From NCBI GenBank assembly GCA_018907035.1, contig JACCIC010000064.1, forward strand, positions 1,093,501 to 1,157,500: DNA of 64,000 nucleotides. Direction: 5' to 3'. Under the pieces are notes generated by a model, which saw nothing but the letters and a program-made list of their open reading frames with translations, did not search any database and was not told the origin of the DNA. This DNA comes from Sycobia sp. Sy_11 (Eukaryota; Arthropoda; Insecta; Hymenoptera; Epichrysomallidae). Made by a program: the position numbers and the translations under genes. Shown one piece after another: positions 1-9,863 of the stretch; the stretch's first letter is position 1; every line of letters begins with the position of its first letter.

Positions 1-1257
1 AATTTTTCTGCGGATATAAAATAATGTAGACAACGATTACAAAGGTAAAGTTTTCCATTGTGTTTTGACAATTGCGAACTCATCAAGCGAGATAAATTCT
101 TAATTCAAACATTGAGATTATAAGGTTGGAGATTATCATCACTTATGCTTTCGCTATTTGCATCATTATAGTTATCTTGTAGAATAAGTAAGTTCACATG
201 CTTTTCCTTTTTTATAGCTGTTATATAGCATGGAGATACATGACAGACATTTTTTTATTTTCAACATATATAAGTTAATTGAAATATAATGATTATATTT
301 CTCAAATTTAACTATATCTTTTGTCTTGACTGGAAATTCAATATCTTGAAAATTGAGAACATTTTCATATTGCTTATATGCGGAAAGTCGATTAGCACTT
401 ACTTTAGCTCGATATAAAGCTGATAAAACTGCCCACTTAAAGTATTAATTATCAATATTTTTTACATTAACACATGCATGTCTTTTTTCTATTGTTGTAG
501 GTAGTGCAATATATAAGCTACCTTTTATAGGATTGAATTTATACATATTGATAGCTAAATTTAGTATAGAATGCAACGACCAGCCAGAATCTCTCGCTTG
601 AAATTGATCCATATCACCTGTAATGGGTTCTTTAACATGCGTTGCAAAACATTCTTTTAAATTCGTAGTACTAAATATTTCAGAATTTTTTGTATGAAAA
701 TACTTTATTTCTACTATATGCTCTCAATTTTTAGATACAATATACTCTGCAGAGAGCATTGTATTAATTTTAAGAGCTGTATGATTTCCTAATGATAGTT
801 TAATCTTCTGTTCAACCAATTTAAATGCATCATATAAAAATGTGAATTGATATCTTGATGTTTGATATTCGTTACAAGTCCAGATTTTATACAATTGTTG
901 AATGCAGATTCAACATCACTCCAAGTTAGCTTCTCATCCTCCCTTTTCGCTAAGCCACCCCTTTTTAACATAACTATTTAATTTGCAAAAAATACTTTGA
1001 AAATGATTTGAAAGTGTATGAAACATCGTTTCTCAGATGTGATTCTAGTATTTTTCATGAGACGGTTTATCGATGTGATTGCTGCAGACGCATGATCCAT
1101 CCATCGAACGATATCATCACTATCAGCCATATTTCTAGTTGCAAACAAACAGAATTCTTGGAGCCGCTGAATGACATCCTGATAATATTTTAATAACGCC
1201 ATAAGGCTTGACAACACAGTTACAAGACAAGATAATTTAATATCATTAAAGCCATAC
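1..1257 (-). pseudogene. Relic of the ORF associated with protein-primed DNA polymerase B (Polinton-like), cut by window edge
   Basis: Reading the minus strand from about 1257 down to 1 gives a protein-like stretch broken by several stops and frame changes. Recognisable pieces in order are MADSDDIVRWMDHA near 1100, ARDSGWSLHSILNL near 570-600, a HACVNVKN block near 460-480, and KNLSRLMSSQLSKH followed by the Cys pair in CNRCLHYF near 1-100. In insect genomes I know this order as the N-terminal part of an uncharacterised protein lying ahead of a family-B DNA polymerase domain in Polinton/adintovirus-like elements. Polymerase motifs would lie left of position 1 and are not visible. In-frame TGA and TAA codons around positions 95 and 450 mark it as dead. 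The exact element class is inference. Confidence 0.6.
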
Positions 1258-1754
1258 ACGTTTTAAAAAAAACTATTTCACTATAATTTATTTTCTATAA
1301 ATATAAGTAACTTGTATAGGTTAAAAAAGCTGATCACGACAAGTTAACAGTATATAAAGATATAAATAGTTTGAAATTAAAATCTATACTGTGTAATTTT
1401 GCTGCTTCGTCTTACTTGTATAACTGACGAAGCCTCAAAATTTTGTTTGTTTCAGTGGCCTTTTCTATAGAAGTAAATCTTGATATAGCAGCATGCCTAA
1501 TAGATGCTGGAAAATATCCTTTTATTTTTCAAGTCAAACGTATATTTCTTGCTTTAAATGAAAAGCTTAACTGAATTAAAAATTATTGAAAAGGAATATA
1601 TGAGAATAATGAGAAATATGTAATATATGAACAGCATATGCAATGAAAAGATAATAGTGGGGATGTTTATTTATCTATAAAAGCAATTGGATAATAAAAA
1701 AATCATTCATACTCATTATGGAGTGCATTGTAGATGCGTAATGCTTTAAAAGCT
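1258..1754. other. No recognised gene (AT-rich)
   Basis: AT-rich sequence. A pyrimidine run ending in cag at 1455 is followed by about 40 open codons to a TGA at 1576 (+ strand), but the peptide matches nothing I recognise and no donor is obvious. Confidence 0.4.
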
Positions 1755-2195
1755 CTTCGAATGAATTTATATTGAAAAAAGTTGCAATTACGCTTGAAGA
1801 CGATGCACCAATAGTTTATTTGTTTCAAGCACCGAAAAAATGGTGTAGACTGTCTGAGAAAGAAAAGAGTCAGAATCAATGGTTAGAACATAATTATCAC
1901 GGGTTACCATGAAGTTCATGCAATATAGCATATGAATAAATTGAAAAAATAATTGCTAATTGTTTAAAAAATGTTCGAACGATCCATGAAAGATCTTCAA
2001 AAGAAAATATACCTGCAAAAATTTTCAAACAATATTAAAAATCTTGAGGACTTAAAGTGCGCTCCATTATGGAAATTACAAGGTTCAGGCAATAACATAC
2101 TGCAGTTATCATACATTATGTTTTAGGCCTGTATGCGCAGTACAAAAAGCATATTTAGTAAAATCTTGGATACTCGAAAATCCTCATCGAAGGCT
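1755..2195 (+). pseudogene. Relic of a companion ORF of the same Polinton-like/PolB-associated family
   Basis: The plus strand reads KKVAITLEDDAPIVYLFQAP, then WCRLSEKEKSQNQWLEHNYH and GLP before a TGA, then KNVRTIHERSSKEN and, after a frameshift, NLEDLKCAPLWKLQ near 2040-2080. I recognise this as an uncharacterised insect ORF that recurs next to the DNA-polymerase-B-associated protein at the left edge; its biochemical role is unknown to me. Stops and at least two frameshifts show it is degenerate. It faces away from the relic at 1-1257, so the two are divergent or were rearranged. The pairing is inference from family memory and should be tested by protein search. Confidence 0.42.
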
Positions 2196-2876
2196 GCAAG
2201 AATTTGATGAAACAGGTTTATTTTTAATGTATACTTAATAAAAGTAAAATTCATCTATAGAGAAAAAACTTTTCATTGATGTTGTAATGTTTTCGACTGA
2301 GCTGCCTGCCTGGTGTAGAAAAATCTTCTTTTTCTTTACCTGTCTATGATCTCCTCTACTGCTCGAACTGTCTCTAATGTAAACAGCAGACTCTGGTGTA
2401 AGCAGCAGGGGGCTTTACATACGGATAGCTATGCGACTTAGGCAAGTGCGTAGGGAATGGAGAAGGGCAATGAATTGGGAAAAAAGAGAAAACGGTGAAA
2501 AAATTTTCTAACTGTAAATGTAGGTCTAACACCATGAGATAATTTGACTGCAGCATCCACATCAATTTTAATCCTGTACGTTAATTAGCTATATCGTCAG
2601 CATTTTATATATTAAATTTACAATGGCACCGCGTTGTAATAAGAAAACGTGCGTTAATTTTGTCGACAATACGCCAGTGCGGTTCACAACGTGAGCTTGG
2701 ATTTCAATTTTTAATTGTGTTAATTTAATACGTTTGGAAGCGCGGGACACCGCTGAAGAAATTTACAAAACTTTCAAAAGTAAACTCGAAAAAGAAGAAT
2801 ATTAGCAAAAATTTTGTACGGAGCATCCAGGGAAATATCTATTTGAAGGATTTGGGAATTTACAATTTCAATATAA
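2196..2876. other. No recognised gene
   Basis: No convincing coding pattern. A short stretch from 2622 reads MAPRCNKKTCVNFVDN and stops soon after. Another, 2740-2815, reads ARDTAEEIYKTFKSKLEKEE before a stop and may be the upstream part of the small ORF that follows. Confidence 0.35.
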
Positions 2877-3053
2877 ATGCAGCGATGTAGAGTGAAGTGC
2901 AAAATATATATGAAAAAACAGGAAGGAAGTGTGGCTGATGTCTTTTCTATTTTATTAGATATAGTAGAAAAGCAATACGTCATCGATATTAAAAATGTAA
3001 TTCCTGATGCATTACGGCAGTTAAATTTAGTCGATTCTCTAAATATTTGTTAA
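2877..3053 (+). CDS. Small unidentified ORF, possibly the end of a degraded gene
   Basis: An open frame of 58 codons from ATG 2877 to TAA 3051-3053. It reads MQRCRVKCKIYMKKQEGSVA, then a hydrophobic and acidic region with DVFSILLDIVEK and IKNVIPDALRQLNLVDSLN. Composition is protein-like, and the upstream frame (ending YLFEGFGNLQFQYKCSDVE at about 2891) looks like the same protein after a frameshift. I do not recognise the family. It may belong to the Polinton-like relic to the left or to an unrelated retrocopy. No splice sites or promoter were identified. Confidence 0.22.
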   Translation: MQRCRVKCKIYMKKQEGSVADVFSILLDIVEKQYVIDIKNVIPDALRQLNLVDSLNIC

Positions 3054-3377
3054 ATAAGATTAATGATTTCAACGAACCTTGACGGTTTGAAGATTGCATT
3101 AGTGCGAAGTTAAGTAATGTTGAAATCGTGGAACTTTTGGAGAACCTCAAGTGTTTTAATTTTCACATTAAAACACAGGAATTCTACAATTGTGATTGTT
3201 ACGTAAAAAAATTGAATGACGAAGTTCGAACGAGAATTCGAAAAGTTTAAAAAAAAGTGTATAATGTAGTTATATATTTTAATATTAATGAAATTTAACA
3301 CAAATTACTATTCTTATCAAATTGAATAAATCTATTGTATTTGCTTAAAAAACAGTGTTTTTATTGTAATTATTTAG

Positions 3378-3385
<8 letters not shown>

Positions 3386-3426
<41 letters not shown>
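3386..3426. repeat. (AT)n microsatellite
   Basis: About 20 uninterrupted AT units directly abutting the GC-rich block that begins TGTAACCGCC. Confidence 0.95.
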
Positions 3427-3429
<3 letters not shown>

Positions 3430-4672
3430 AACCGCCCGAACGGCGACTGTAGGTGAGAGCGCTCGTGTGAAACCGCGAGTGTTCGGGCGTGTCCGCGAAA
3501 CGATACGCGCGAGCCGCGAGGGCGCTGGAAGCACTGTAGGAAGTAAGAAGTTCGGAACGAACTTCGCATTCTCGTCTTGACCTTCGTCAATTCGCGTTCT
3601 TGAGTTGGCTTTCGTCGTTCGCAGTTCTACTCGTACACCTTTTTCCTTTTCGTCCCCGACGCACCTTTATTCCGTCCCGCTGTAGAATACCGTGGTTTTT
3701 GCCCGTTCGCGATTGTATTGGAAAGCGTAGAGTAAGGTCGCAGTTTTTGCGCCTTTCGCGGGAACGTGTTGCAAGTTTGCCCTCGTGCAAACTCCGTGCG
3801 AGCGCATCGGTGTCGGCGAGGAGAGGACACGCGGCGACATCCTCGCATCAGCCCCGGACCGTGAGTGTAAGCTTCGAGGAAGCGTGTACGCGTTACCATA
3901 CGCGTGCCGTCGTGAGCCAGCGTTGCCATCAGCGGCTACGAGCCGCAGCCACGCGCAACCGCGCAAGTCAGCAGCCAGGAGCGAGAGAGAGAACGCGCGC
4001 CCGGTCGCCCTTACATCAGCGACAGCATCAGCGAGCGTCAGCGACCGCACCAGTGAGCGCCAGCGACAGCACCGGCGAGCGCCAGCGACAGCATCATCGT
4101 CGTCGGCGGCAAGTAGCTTTTTGCTTTTATTATCTCGTTCATGTGTGCGTATAGCTAGGTCCTGACCCGCCGCCGCACCCGCGCGCCGCGATCTGCCGAA
4201 TGCATAGCTTCGTGGTTCAGCCGTAATAATATGTATCTATCGCGCGTAGCATAGTGATTAGTTTTGTAATTGCTTTTATAATATTGTACTGCCGTAAATG
4301 CGTTCGCGTCTGAGTAGTTCGTTAGTATATAATGTGTAATGTAGTACCGTTGTTCCCACGTGTTTCGTATCGAGAGCGTCCCGTTCCGTTTCCCCCGTCC
4401 CCGTGTATGTTAAATGAGTGCATAATCATATAAATAATTGATGTAGCGTCACGGAACCCGCAATCAGTACAAAGTGTATGTATCACTTCTTTATTGTAAA
4501 TAGTCTGTTTGTACAAATAAACGTTAACATAATAATAATCCGCTAAAATCACCCGCGTGGTTCATTCTTCGTTCCCCGTCTCCTTTCAGCGGAGTGCACG
4601 GCCAGCAGCGTGGAAGAGTTCACACAAACACACGCAAGTGAACAGTAAGTAGTAACCCGATTTCGGGGTTAT
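3427..4672 (+). repeat. GC-rich LTR-like element, family 1 copy A (candidate solo LTR)
   Basis: A sharply bounded GC-rich block between two (AT)n tracts. It starts TGTAACCGCCCG; the far end runs through GGTTATAA, giving a short imperfect terminal inversion (TTGTAACC/GGTTATAA). A polyadenylation-like aaataaac lies at 4515-4522, followed by CGCGTGG, CCCCGTC, AGCAGCGTGGAAG and GTAAGTAG. The same ordered landmarks recur in reverse orientation at 21425-22480, so this is a dispersed repeat and not a unique CpG-island promoter. Open frames of up to 184 codons inside are rich in Arg, Ser and Ala and match nothing. The solo-LTR reading is inference from TG start, poly(A) signal and repetition. A diverged Gypsy or BEL LTR is likeliest. 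Confidence 0.48.
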
Positions 4673-4694
4673 AATATATATATATATATATTAT

Positions 4695-4698
4695 ACCA

Positions 4699-4740
<42 letters not shown>

Positions 4741-4744
4741 TGGT
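4695..4744. repeat. 50-bp perfect AT-rich palindrome
   Basis: ACCAGTATAT at the left end and ATATACTGGT at the right end flank an uninterrupted (AT)n run, making the whole 50 bp self-complementary and able to extrude as a cruciform. Confidence 0.8.
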
Positions 4745-5140
4745 GCAAAGAGGGTGTACGAGAGCAGCATAAAAGTTTTTATCGGTAAGTATAAACTTAT
4801 TTGTATAATATAAGAGCTCTGGCAGATAGGGGGCCAAAAGTATATTCTTCTCTCTCCGTCTAGCTACCATGGACATCATAGACCCTCCTCTGTAATATAG
4901 CGGGCGGTATTGGAAAAGACAAAGCTATATATTTTTCTCTCTCTCTAACACGCAACTAGTATTGTCAGCAAGAAAAGTATATAGCGCACTCACTCTTACA
5001 CATGCCGCTATCGCCGTGCAGCGTAGTATTTAAAAAACAGCGCGTTATGAGAGAGAGAAAACTACATATTTTTCTCTCCCTCTACGAGAGAGAGAGAGAG
5101 AGAAAAGTATATGGTGCTAAAGATCGCTGACATCAGGGCC
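4745..5140. other. Purine/pyrimidine-rich spacer, no gene
   Basis: Contains several TTTTTCTCTC-type runs and a (GA)n stretch at 5083-5102. AAAGTATATAG-like strings recur at about 4973 and 5104. No coding signal. Confidence 0.5.
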
Positions 5141-5273
5141 TGTGACGTCGACGTTGTAAGCTATGGGCGTTCTGGATCATACCGGAACTGCGTGTATTGC
5201 TTGTGACGTAACCGCTGTAAGCTATGAGAGTTCTGGATCACACCGAAAGTGATTTAGAACTCTCATAGCTTAC
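5141..5273. repeat. 61-bp-period duplication with an 18-bp perfect hairpin
   Basis: A roughly 50-bp unit starting TGTGACGT at 5141 recurs at 5202 with a 61-bp offset and about 80% identity. The second copy contains GTAAGCTATGAGAGTTCT (5217-5234), whose exact reverse complement follows at 5256-5273 after a 21-base loop. The loop edges (ATCAC/GTGAT) can extend the stem after two mismatches. This could be the end of a small transposon or a transcribed hairpin; no family is recognised. Confidence 0.7.
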
Positions 5274-5277
5274 CTAC

Positions 5278-5612
5278 TTATCGGCGTATTATAGTAGTGA
5301 AAAACCATGAATTGTGTGCCCACAAGTCCGGTTATTTACGACGAATTGCTTCACATAGATATCTGAAAACGGACACGTAGTACTCTTTATTGACCATTTG
5401 ATCTCCTGGAATGAATTCACAGTGAACCACCCCATGGTAATCGAAAAAAACGATGAGCATCATCTTGATTTTCGGTGGATGGGCGACTTACACTGAATGC
5501 TTTGTGCCACTCAGACACTTGCGTTCGCGATAAAGTAGACTCCCCAAAACACTTCTGTAACATTTTCAACGATTGCGTAGCCGTAATTCCAATTTAAACA
5601 CAAAATTTTAAG
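5278..5612 (-). pseudogene. Mariner transposase, internally deleted relic
   Basis: On the minus strand the N-terminal helix-turn-helix region reads SLKMLQKCFGESTLSRTQ and VSEWHKAFS. It then jumps within a few codons to the catalytic-core stretch KMMLIVFFDYHGVVHCEF and DQMVNKEYYVSVFRYL, ending near RPDLWAH-type sequence with a stop. The linker and first catalytic Asp region are missing, as in internally deleted mariners that persist as non-autonomous copies. It lies in the intron just upstream of dlg exon 1, in antisense. Terminal inverted repeats were not identified. Confidence 0.75.
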
Positions 5613-6009
5613 CAAACTCAAATTGGTGTTCAAATTTCACACGGATATCAAGAAAGGTTGTACCAATATAGGAACAAAAAATTTACGTAACTAAGTATTG
5701 CGCAATTAATTTACGTACTTAATTGAAAGTTTCAATGTACCAGTCCGGATAAAAACGTCACCAACACATGTTTTATAGTAATTGGTTCAAAATCTAAATT
5801 ATTTAATGCATAATTCGATATGGAATTTGCAAATGTGAAAATATATTCTCAGCATTTTCTCTCACTAGAATACATATATATCAAATCATATCATATCACA
5901 TATTATATTGATAATAAAAGTAATAAAAAGATCGATGAATATATTTTAACTATCTGAGTGTATAATGGTGAAGTCAAAAGTTTTTAATTATATTTATTTT
6001 TGTTTTTAG
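5613..6009. other. Intronic AT-rich sequence upstream of dlg exon 1
   Basis: No coding or repeat signal beyond AT richness. The last 20 bases form a polypyrimidine tract ending TTTTTAG at 6009, the acceptor for the exon at 6010. Confidence 0.6.
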
Positions 6010-6167
6010 AACATAGAAAAAACAGCAACTCTTTTAGTTGAATACAATGAGGAAGATTTTCATAGAATTGAGCACAAATTCAAACATTTTAAGTTACAGA
6101 AATCACGAGAAGATATTCAATGGGGTACTATCTTGAAAACATCGAAAAAAAAATCTATGTTCATGAG
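6010..6167 (+). CDS. dlg1-like: Exon of a Discs-large family MAGUK: linker between PDZ3 and SH3
   Basis: The exon begins in phase 0 after a TTTTTAG acceptor and ends with two bases of a codon before a strong gtaagt donor at 6168. It encodes 52 residues starting NIEKTATLLVEYNEEDFHRI, then a Lys-rich helical stretch, and ends KTSKKKSMFMR when joined to the exon at 19243. This matches the DLG segment after PDZ3 (the VxLVxxYxxEEYxRxE pattern) leading into the SH3 domain. DLG proteins are membrane-associated scaffolds at septate junctions and synapses. PDZ exons are not in the window. The sequence departs from what I expect of an insect DLG at several positions, so a diverged paralogue is possible. 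The following intron is 13,075 bp and full of transposons. Confidence 0.82.
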
Positions 6168-6449
6168 GTAAGTACGAATCCCAAACAACGTTGTCAATAC
6201 AAGAGTTTTAAATTGCTTTAATAATTGTTAGACCAGTAAAAACTAAAGTATGTGCGTTTACATGGGTGCTATTTGTTAATTTTTTTTTGAACTTTTGATA
6301 TATATCTTGAACAAGTAAATGTGAGGCAATAGAGTTTATTTAGTAGAAAATACTCGGTCATTCTAGATAGCACCAGAAATCTTGTTATGCGCATTTGAAC
6401 TATTTCTCGTAAATTCCGAGCACTACTTTTCAGAAAATCATTGACAGCC

Positions 6450-6455
<6 letters not shown>

Positions 6456-6504
<49 letters not shown>
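6456..6504. repeat. (AT)n microsatellite
   Basis: About 24 AT units in dlg intron 1. Confidence 0.95.
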
Positions 6505-6507
<3 letters not shown>

Positions 6508-6637
6508 GAATGAAAATGGACTGTTACTTATATGATTGTGAATGATTCAATTATATACAACAAATTAAAGAAAAAAAAAGAAAATCTGTATGAATAAGAA
6601 GTAGGTAATGATTCAAGACATTTCGGCATTGACAATT

Positions 6638-7346
6638 GTGAGCATCGCGTCCAACTGGACTCAGTCACCGTCGTCCGTCGTCGTACGAAACCCCCCTTTT
6701 TCTTCGTACCCGCAATTGCATAGACACGCCGCGCACTTCACGTCGCTGTGGGTCGTCGAGGTGACAAGGAAAGTAAAGGAAATAAAGCGGGGTGTAAAGA
6801 GATAAAGAAAGAGATGGAGAAAAGAAGAGAGATAAAAAAGCGGGAAGGAGTAAGAAAGAGAGCGAAGGAATAGAAAAGGTAAAGGTAAAGCGAGAGAGCT
6901 CGAAGGGACAGGGGAGACACTAAAGAATGAGGGAGAAGAAAGCAAGGGCGTACATCGAGAAGAAGGAAGCCAGAGGGGACCAGTGGCCTCTCCTCCCTTG
7001 GTATCAAGGACAACTTTGGTAGAGCCACAACCCCTCTCCCTTCCTCTCAGCATATATAAAAGTTTCCTCAGGGTGATATCGAGAGGTCAGTGCGCGTCGC
7101 GCGCTGTAGGATCCCCCCCCCCCCCTCAGGCGAACAGTAAGGCTGGTGGTCGCAGCGGACGTGATGCTCGCGGAAGATGCGCGACTCTCAAGTGTACCGA
7201 GTGTAGAATTAATGCAAAATAAAGCGCGTGTGCGCGTCTTCGAAATCTAGTATAGGTCGGTGGAGCCCCGCCCCCCCAGTGAATCACAGGAGTGGTGATT
7301 AATCCATACCTTTGTGTGCGTGAAATATCAATTAATTTACCGTATC

Positions 7347-7350
<4 letters not shown>
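6638..7350 (+). repeat. LTR-like element, family 2 copy A (candidate solo LTR)
   Basis: The block starts TGTGAGCATC and ends CGTATCACA, a 5-bp terminal inversion (TGTGA/TCACA) of the kind seen on LTRs, and abuts an (AT)n run. Internal order is a GC-rich start with TCACCGTCGTCCG, a 170-bp purine-only GA-rich tract (6770-6960), a TATA box with initiator (separate entry), a run of 13 C at 7113-7125, and an AAAATAAAG poly(A)-like signal at 7209-7217. The start and GA tract recur at 37175. No clean target-site duplication was found, possibly because the insertion is in microsatellite DNA. Confidence 0.45.
7052..7090 (+). promoter_or_regulatory. TATA box and arthropod initiator inside the LTR-like block
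   Basis: CATATATAAAAG at 7050-7061 is followed about 30 bp later by GGTCAGTGCG with the arthropod initiator TCAGT at 7086-7090. The spacing suits a core promoter of an LTR U3 region. Confidence 0.5.
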
Positions 7351-7351
<1 letters not shown>

Positions 7352-7385
<34 letters not shown>

Positions 7386-7400
7386 ATATATATATATACA
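7352..7400. repeat. (AT)n/(TATG) microsatellite
   Basis: AT units interrupted by a TGTATGTA block, between the LTR-like block and the next repeat. Confidence 0.9.
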
Positions 7401-7611
7401 GGATGTCCAAAAAGTCCCGGAACACCTTAATAATTTCCCAGGTAAACTGCTATTGAACAAGGTCAAGGTCAATCTAGAGGTAACTGTTGTCAAGGAATTT
7501 AATAGTGACCTTGGGTTTGACTTTCAAGGTTATTTCAAGGTCAACTTTGTTTTTTCAAATGGGAACCCTTATGTTTGACAACAAAAATCAAAAGATCAGA
7601 AAATTCTCAAT
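7401..7611. repeat. Repeat end rich in TCAAGGTCA-type half-sites
   Basis: Starts with CAGGATGTCCAAAAAGTCCC, a transposon-terminus style string, followed by GGTCAAGGTCAA near 7460 and TTCAAGGTCAAC near 7535, plus looser AAGGTTA and GACCTT copies. A related inverted end (GGGGCACCATGTATA) and ACCTTCAAGG-type strings occur at 10570-10855. No transposase is visible between them that could be assigned to it. Confidence 0.35.
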
Positions 7612-8306
7612 ATAGGAAATTCTCAATTTTTGTACACTGAAGCTATTACCTTTATCAAGGTGCATGCAACGGTAACGCTCTGCACGGCCTTGACGATGCT
7701 CTTTAAGAATATTTTACTTTGAATTTTCTTATTTACTTTTGGCATTACCCAGGAACAACGACGTAGACGTAGTAAAATCTGTTCCCGTTGGGGTGCTTGA
7801 TCAGCGTGAATCCCCTTGCCTCTCACATTTGATCATAAGCATTATGGACTACAATTTTTTACTTTAACTGCTCAAATTGACCTCCATTTACTTCTTCACA
7901 GTAAGCTAACCGGTGGTAAAAAATATCAACTGTGGTTTCGATTATTTCCGTAGAAACAAGCGGAGATTCCTTAAAAATTTTTTGCCGTAATTATTTACGT
8001 TTTTATTAATTTTTTCTAAACCCAAGATTTGCATGTTGCGCTATGTTTATTTTTTAGTTTATTTTTAGTTTTAGTTTATAAGGCAAGGGGGCTCACACTA
8101 ATCAAGCACCCCAAAGGGAACAGATTTTATTACGTCTACGTCATTGTTCCTGGGTAATGCTAAAAGTAAATAAGAAAATTTGAAGTAAAATGACCTTTAA
8201 GGGCATCGTCAAGACCGTACAGAACGCCATCGGCGTTCACTACCTTTATCAAGGTACATACCTTGATAAAGGTAGTAACTTCTGTAAAAAATTGAGAATT
8301 TCCTAT
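7612..8306. repeat. Long inverted repeat (foldback-like), arms of about 210 bp
   Basis: The left arm 7612-7820 and right arm 8092-8306 are inverted copies with clear identity over their length: ATAGGAAATTCTCAATTTTT, CTTTATCAAGGT, CTTGACGATGC, TACCCAGGAACAA, GACGTAGACGTA and TGGGGTGCTTGAT all recur in the opposite arm in order. The 270-bp centre is AT-rich and noncoding. The right arm carries an extra ACCTTGATAAAGGT palindrome. No ORF is present, so it resembles a foldback or MITE-type element, or two head-to-head insertions of one repeat. Confidence 0.75.
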
Positions 8307-8590
8307 GCCAAGAGGTTTTCGGACTTCAGTCAAACCCAACCTCAAATCCAAAATCTCTACTAAATTCTCAATCTTCCACCAGCACTTCAACCCTGGTCTG
8401 CAGCAGATTTATTGCGTGTGAGCTGTTTATCTATGTATTCTGCGCATTTTGATAAATTTAACTTTTATTTTTTACTCAATCGCTTTTACTTTTTTCCCTA
8501 CCTACTGCAAATACGTATGTTTTTCATTTCTTCACAAACCGCCTTTCTGCCTCGCCGATAGTTACTCGTGATTCGACTAAGCCAAGTATA

Positions 8591-9863
8591 CGAGGGCGAT
8601 CCCAGAAGTACCTGGCCCAACGAATCAAACTCAAAAGTTTTGAAAAAAATATATTTATATTTCAACAAAATCTCCTTTCGGCTCTATAGACTTTTCCCAG
8701 CGATGTTCAATAAATTCGATAACCTTTTTATAATAAGAATTGTCAAGCTCCTCATAATAGCCATTAACTGCCGACATCACTTCTTCATTGTTGGAAAATC
8801 ATTGACCAGCGAGCCATTTTTTCAAGTCTGGGAAAAGAAACTAATCTGAGGAAGCTAAATGTGGTGAATATGGTGCATGAGCTGGGACTTCAAATTTTAA
8901 TTCATTAATTTTGGCGATTGCAATAATGGATGTGTGAGCTGGTGCATTTTCTTGATGGAACAACATTTTCTTCTTAGCCAAATGCGGTCGTTTCCACTTG
9001 ATTTTTTCGTTTAAACGCCGCAATAAGTTCGCATAATACTCGCCGTTAATAGCTTTTCCTTTTTCAAGATCGTCAGTAAAAATTATTCCACACGCATCCC
9101 AAAACACCGAAGTCATAACCTTGCCTGCAGATAGAACGGTCGTTGTCTTCTTTGGAGCCGGATCTCCTTTTCGAGTCAATTGTTTTGATTGTTCTTTTGT
9201 TTCGGGTGTAAAGTGGTGGACCCATATTTCATACATGGTTATGAAACGGCGCAAAAATTTGGCTTTTTTATCTAAACATTAGCAAACACTCAACTGAAAC
9301 TTCTTCACGACGCTGTTTTTGTTCGATTGAGAGCAAACGCGGCACCTATCATTCGCACAGGTTTATCATCTCCCAATTTTCACTTAATATACGATGTACT
9401 GCACTTTTTTAAATACCTAACATGTCAGGTACCTCGTGTATTTTCAATCAACGATCATCCATTAGCGCTTTGTGTTGTTTTTTCAACATTTCTGGAGTCG
9501 TCACCTCGTTTTGTCGACCACTACGATGTTCGTCTTGGCAGCTTGTACGACCTCATTTAAACCCTACTATCCAATATTTTACTTTTGCAAACGAAGGAGC
9601 AGTCTAGTTCAGCTTTTATATTGGTTGAGCCAAGGCCTATCAAATAAAAATATTGTATAACATAACGATGACCAATTTTTTCCATGTTTACAAATTCACT
9701 GAAAACGTTCACTATTGATGCCTGTTAAACAATATTAAACATCATGTTGTTTTCACACTTGAGACATATGCTTTATAGATTGTGTACTTTCTAATACAGT
9801 GGTATTTTTTGAGTAACTACTGCAACCTCTAGGTCAGGCTAGGTACTTCTGGGACCACTTTCG
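8591..9863 (-). mobile_element. Complete mariner element (TIRs and TA duplication)
   Basis: The left terminus CGAGGGCGATCCCAGAAGTA at 8591 and the right terminus, read inward as CGAAAGTGGTCCCAGAAGTA from 9863, are imperfect inverted repeats extending about 28 bp. Each is flanked by TA, the mariner target. Total length is 1,273 bp, normal for the family. It carries a single transposase on the minus strand and sits in dlg intron 1. Confidence 0.9.
8655..9685 (-). pseudogene. Mariner transposase, full length but broken
   Basis: Start ATG at 9685 (MEKIGHRYVIQYFYLIGLGS) and stop TAA at 8655-8657, about 343 codons. The N-terminal paired HTH region is recognisable (RRSGRQNEVTTPEMLKKQHK, then LKIHEVPDMLGI) with stops inside. 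The linker reads VPRLLSIEQKQRREEVS and the core YEIWVHHFTPETK. The longest uninterrupted stretch is 8841-9254. The first catalytic Asp region is changed (DETW expected, YEIW seen), the second reads HQENAPAH (Asp to Glu), and the third reads SPHLASSD. The C terminus ends KGDFVEI. Several stops and frameshifts plus catalytic changes mean no activity. Confidence 0.88.

Noticed and set aside
1456..1576. Possible exon after a TTTGTTTCAG acceptor
   Set aside because: About 40 unrecognised codons ending in a stop; no fit to PDZ3 of DLG and no other support.
3600..4165. Overlapping long frames on both strands (up to 184 codons) in the GC-rich block
   Set aside because: Composition is Arg/Ser/Ala/Pro-rich on all frames as expected from high GC, there is no domain, and the block is a dispersed repeat.
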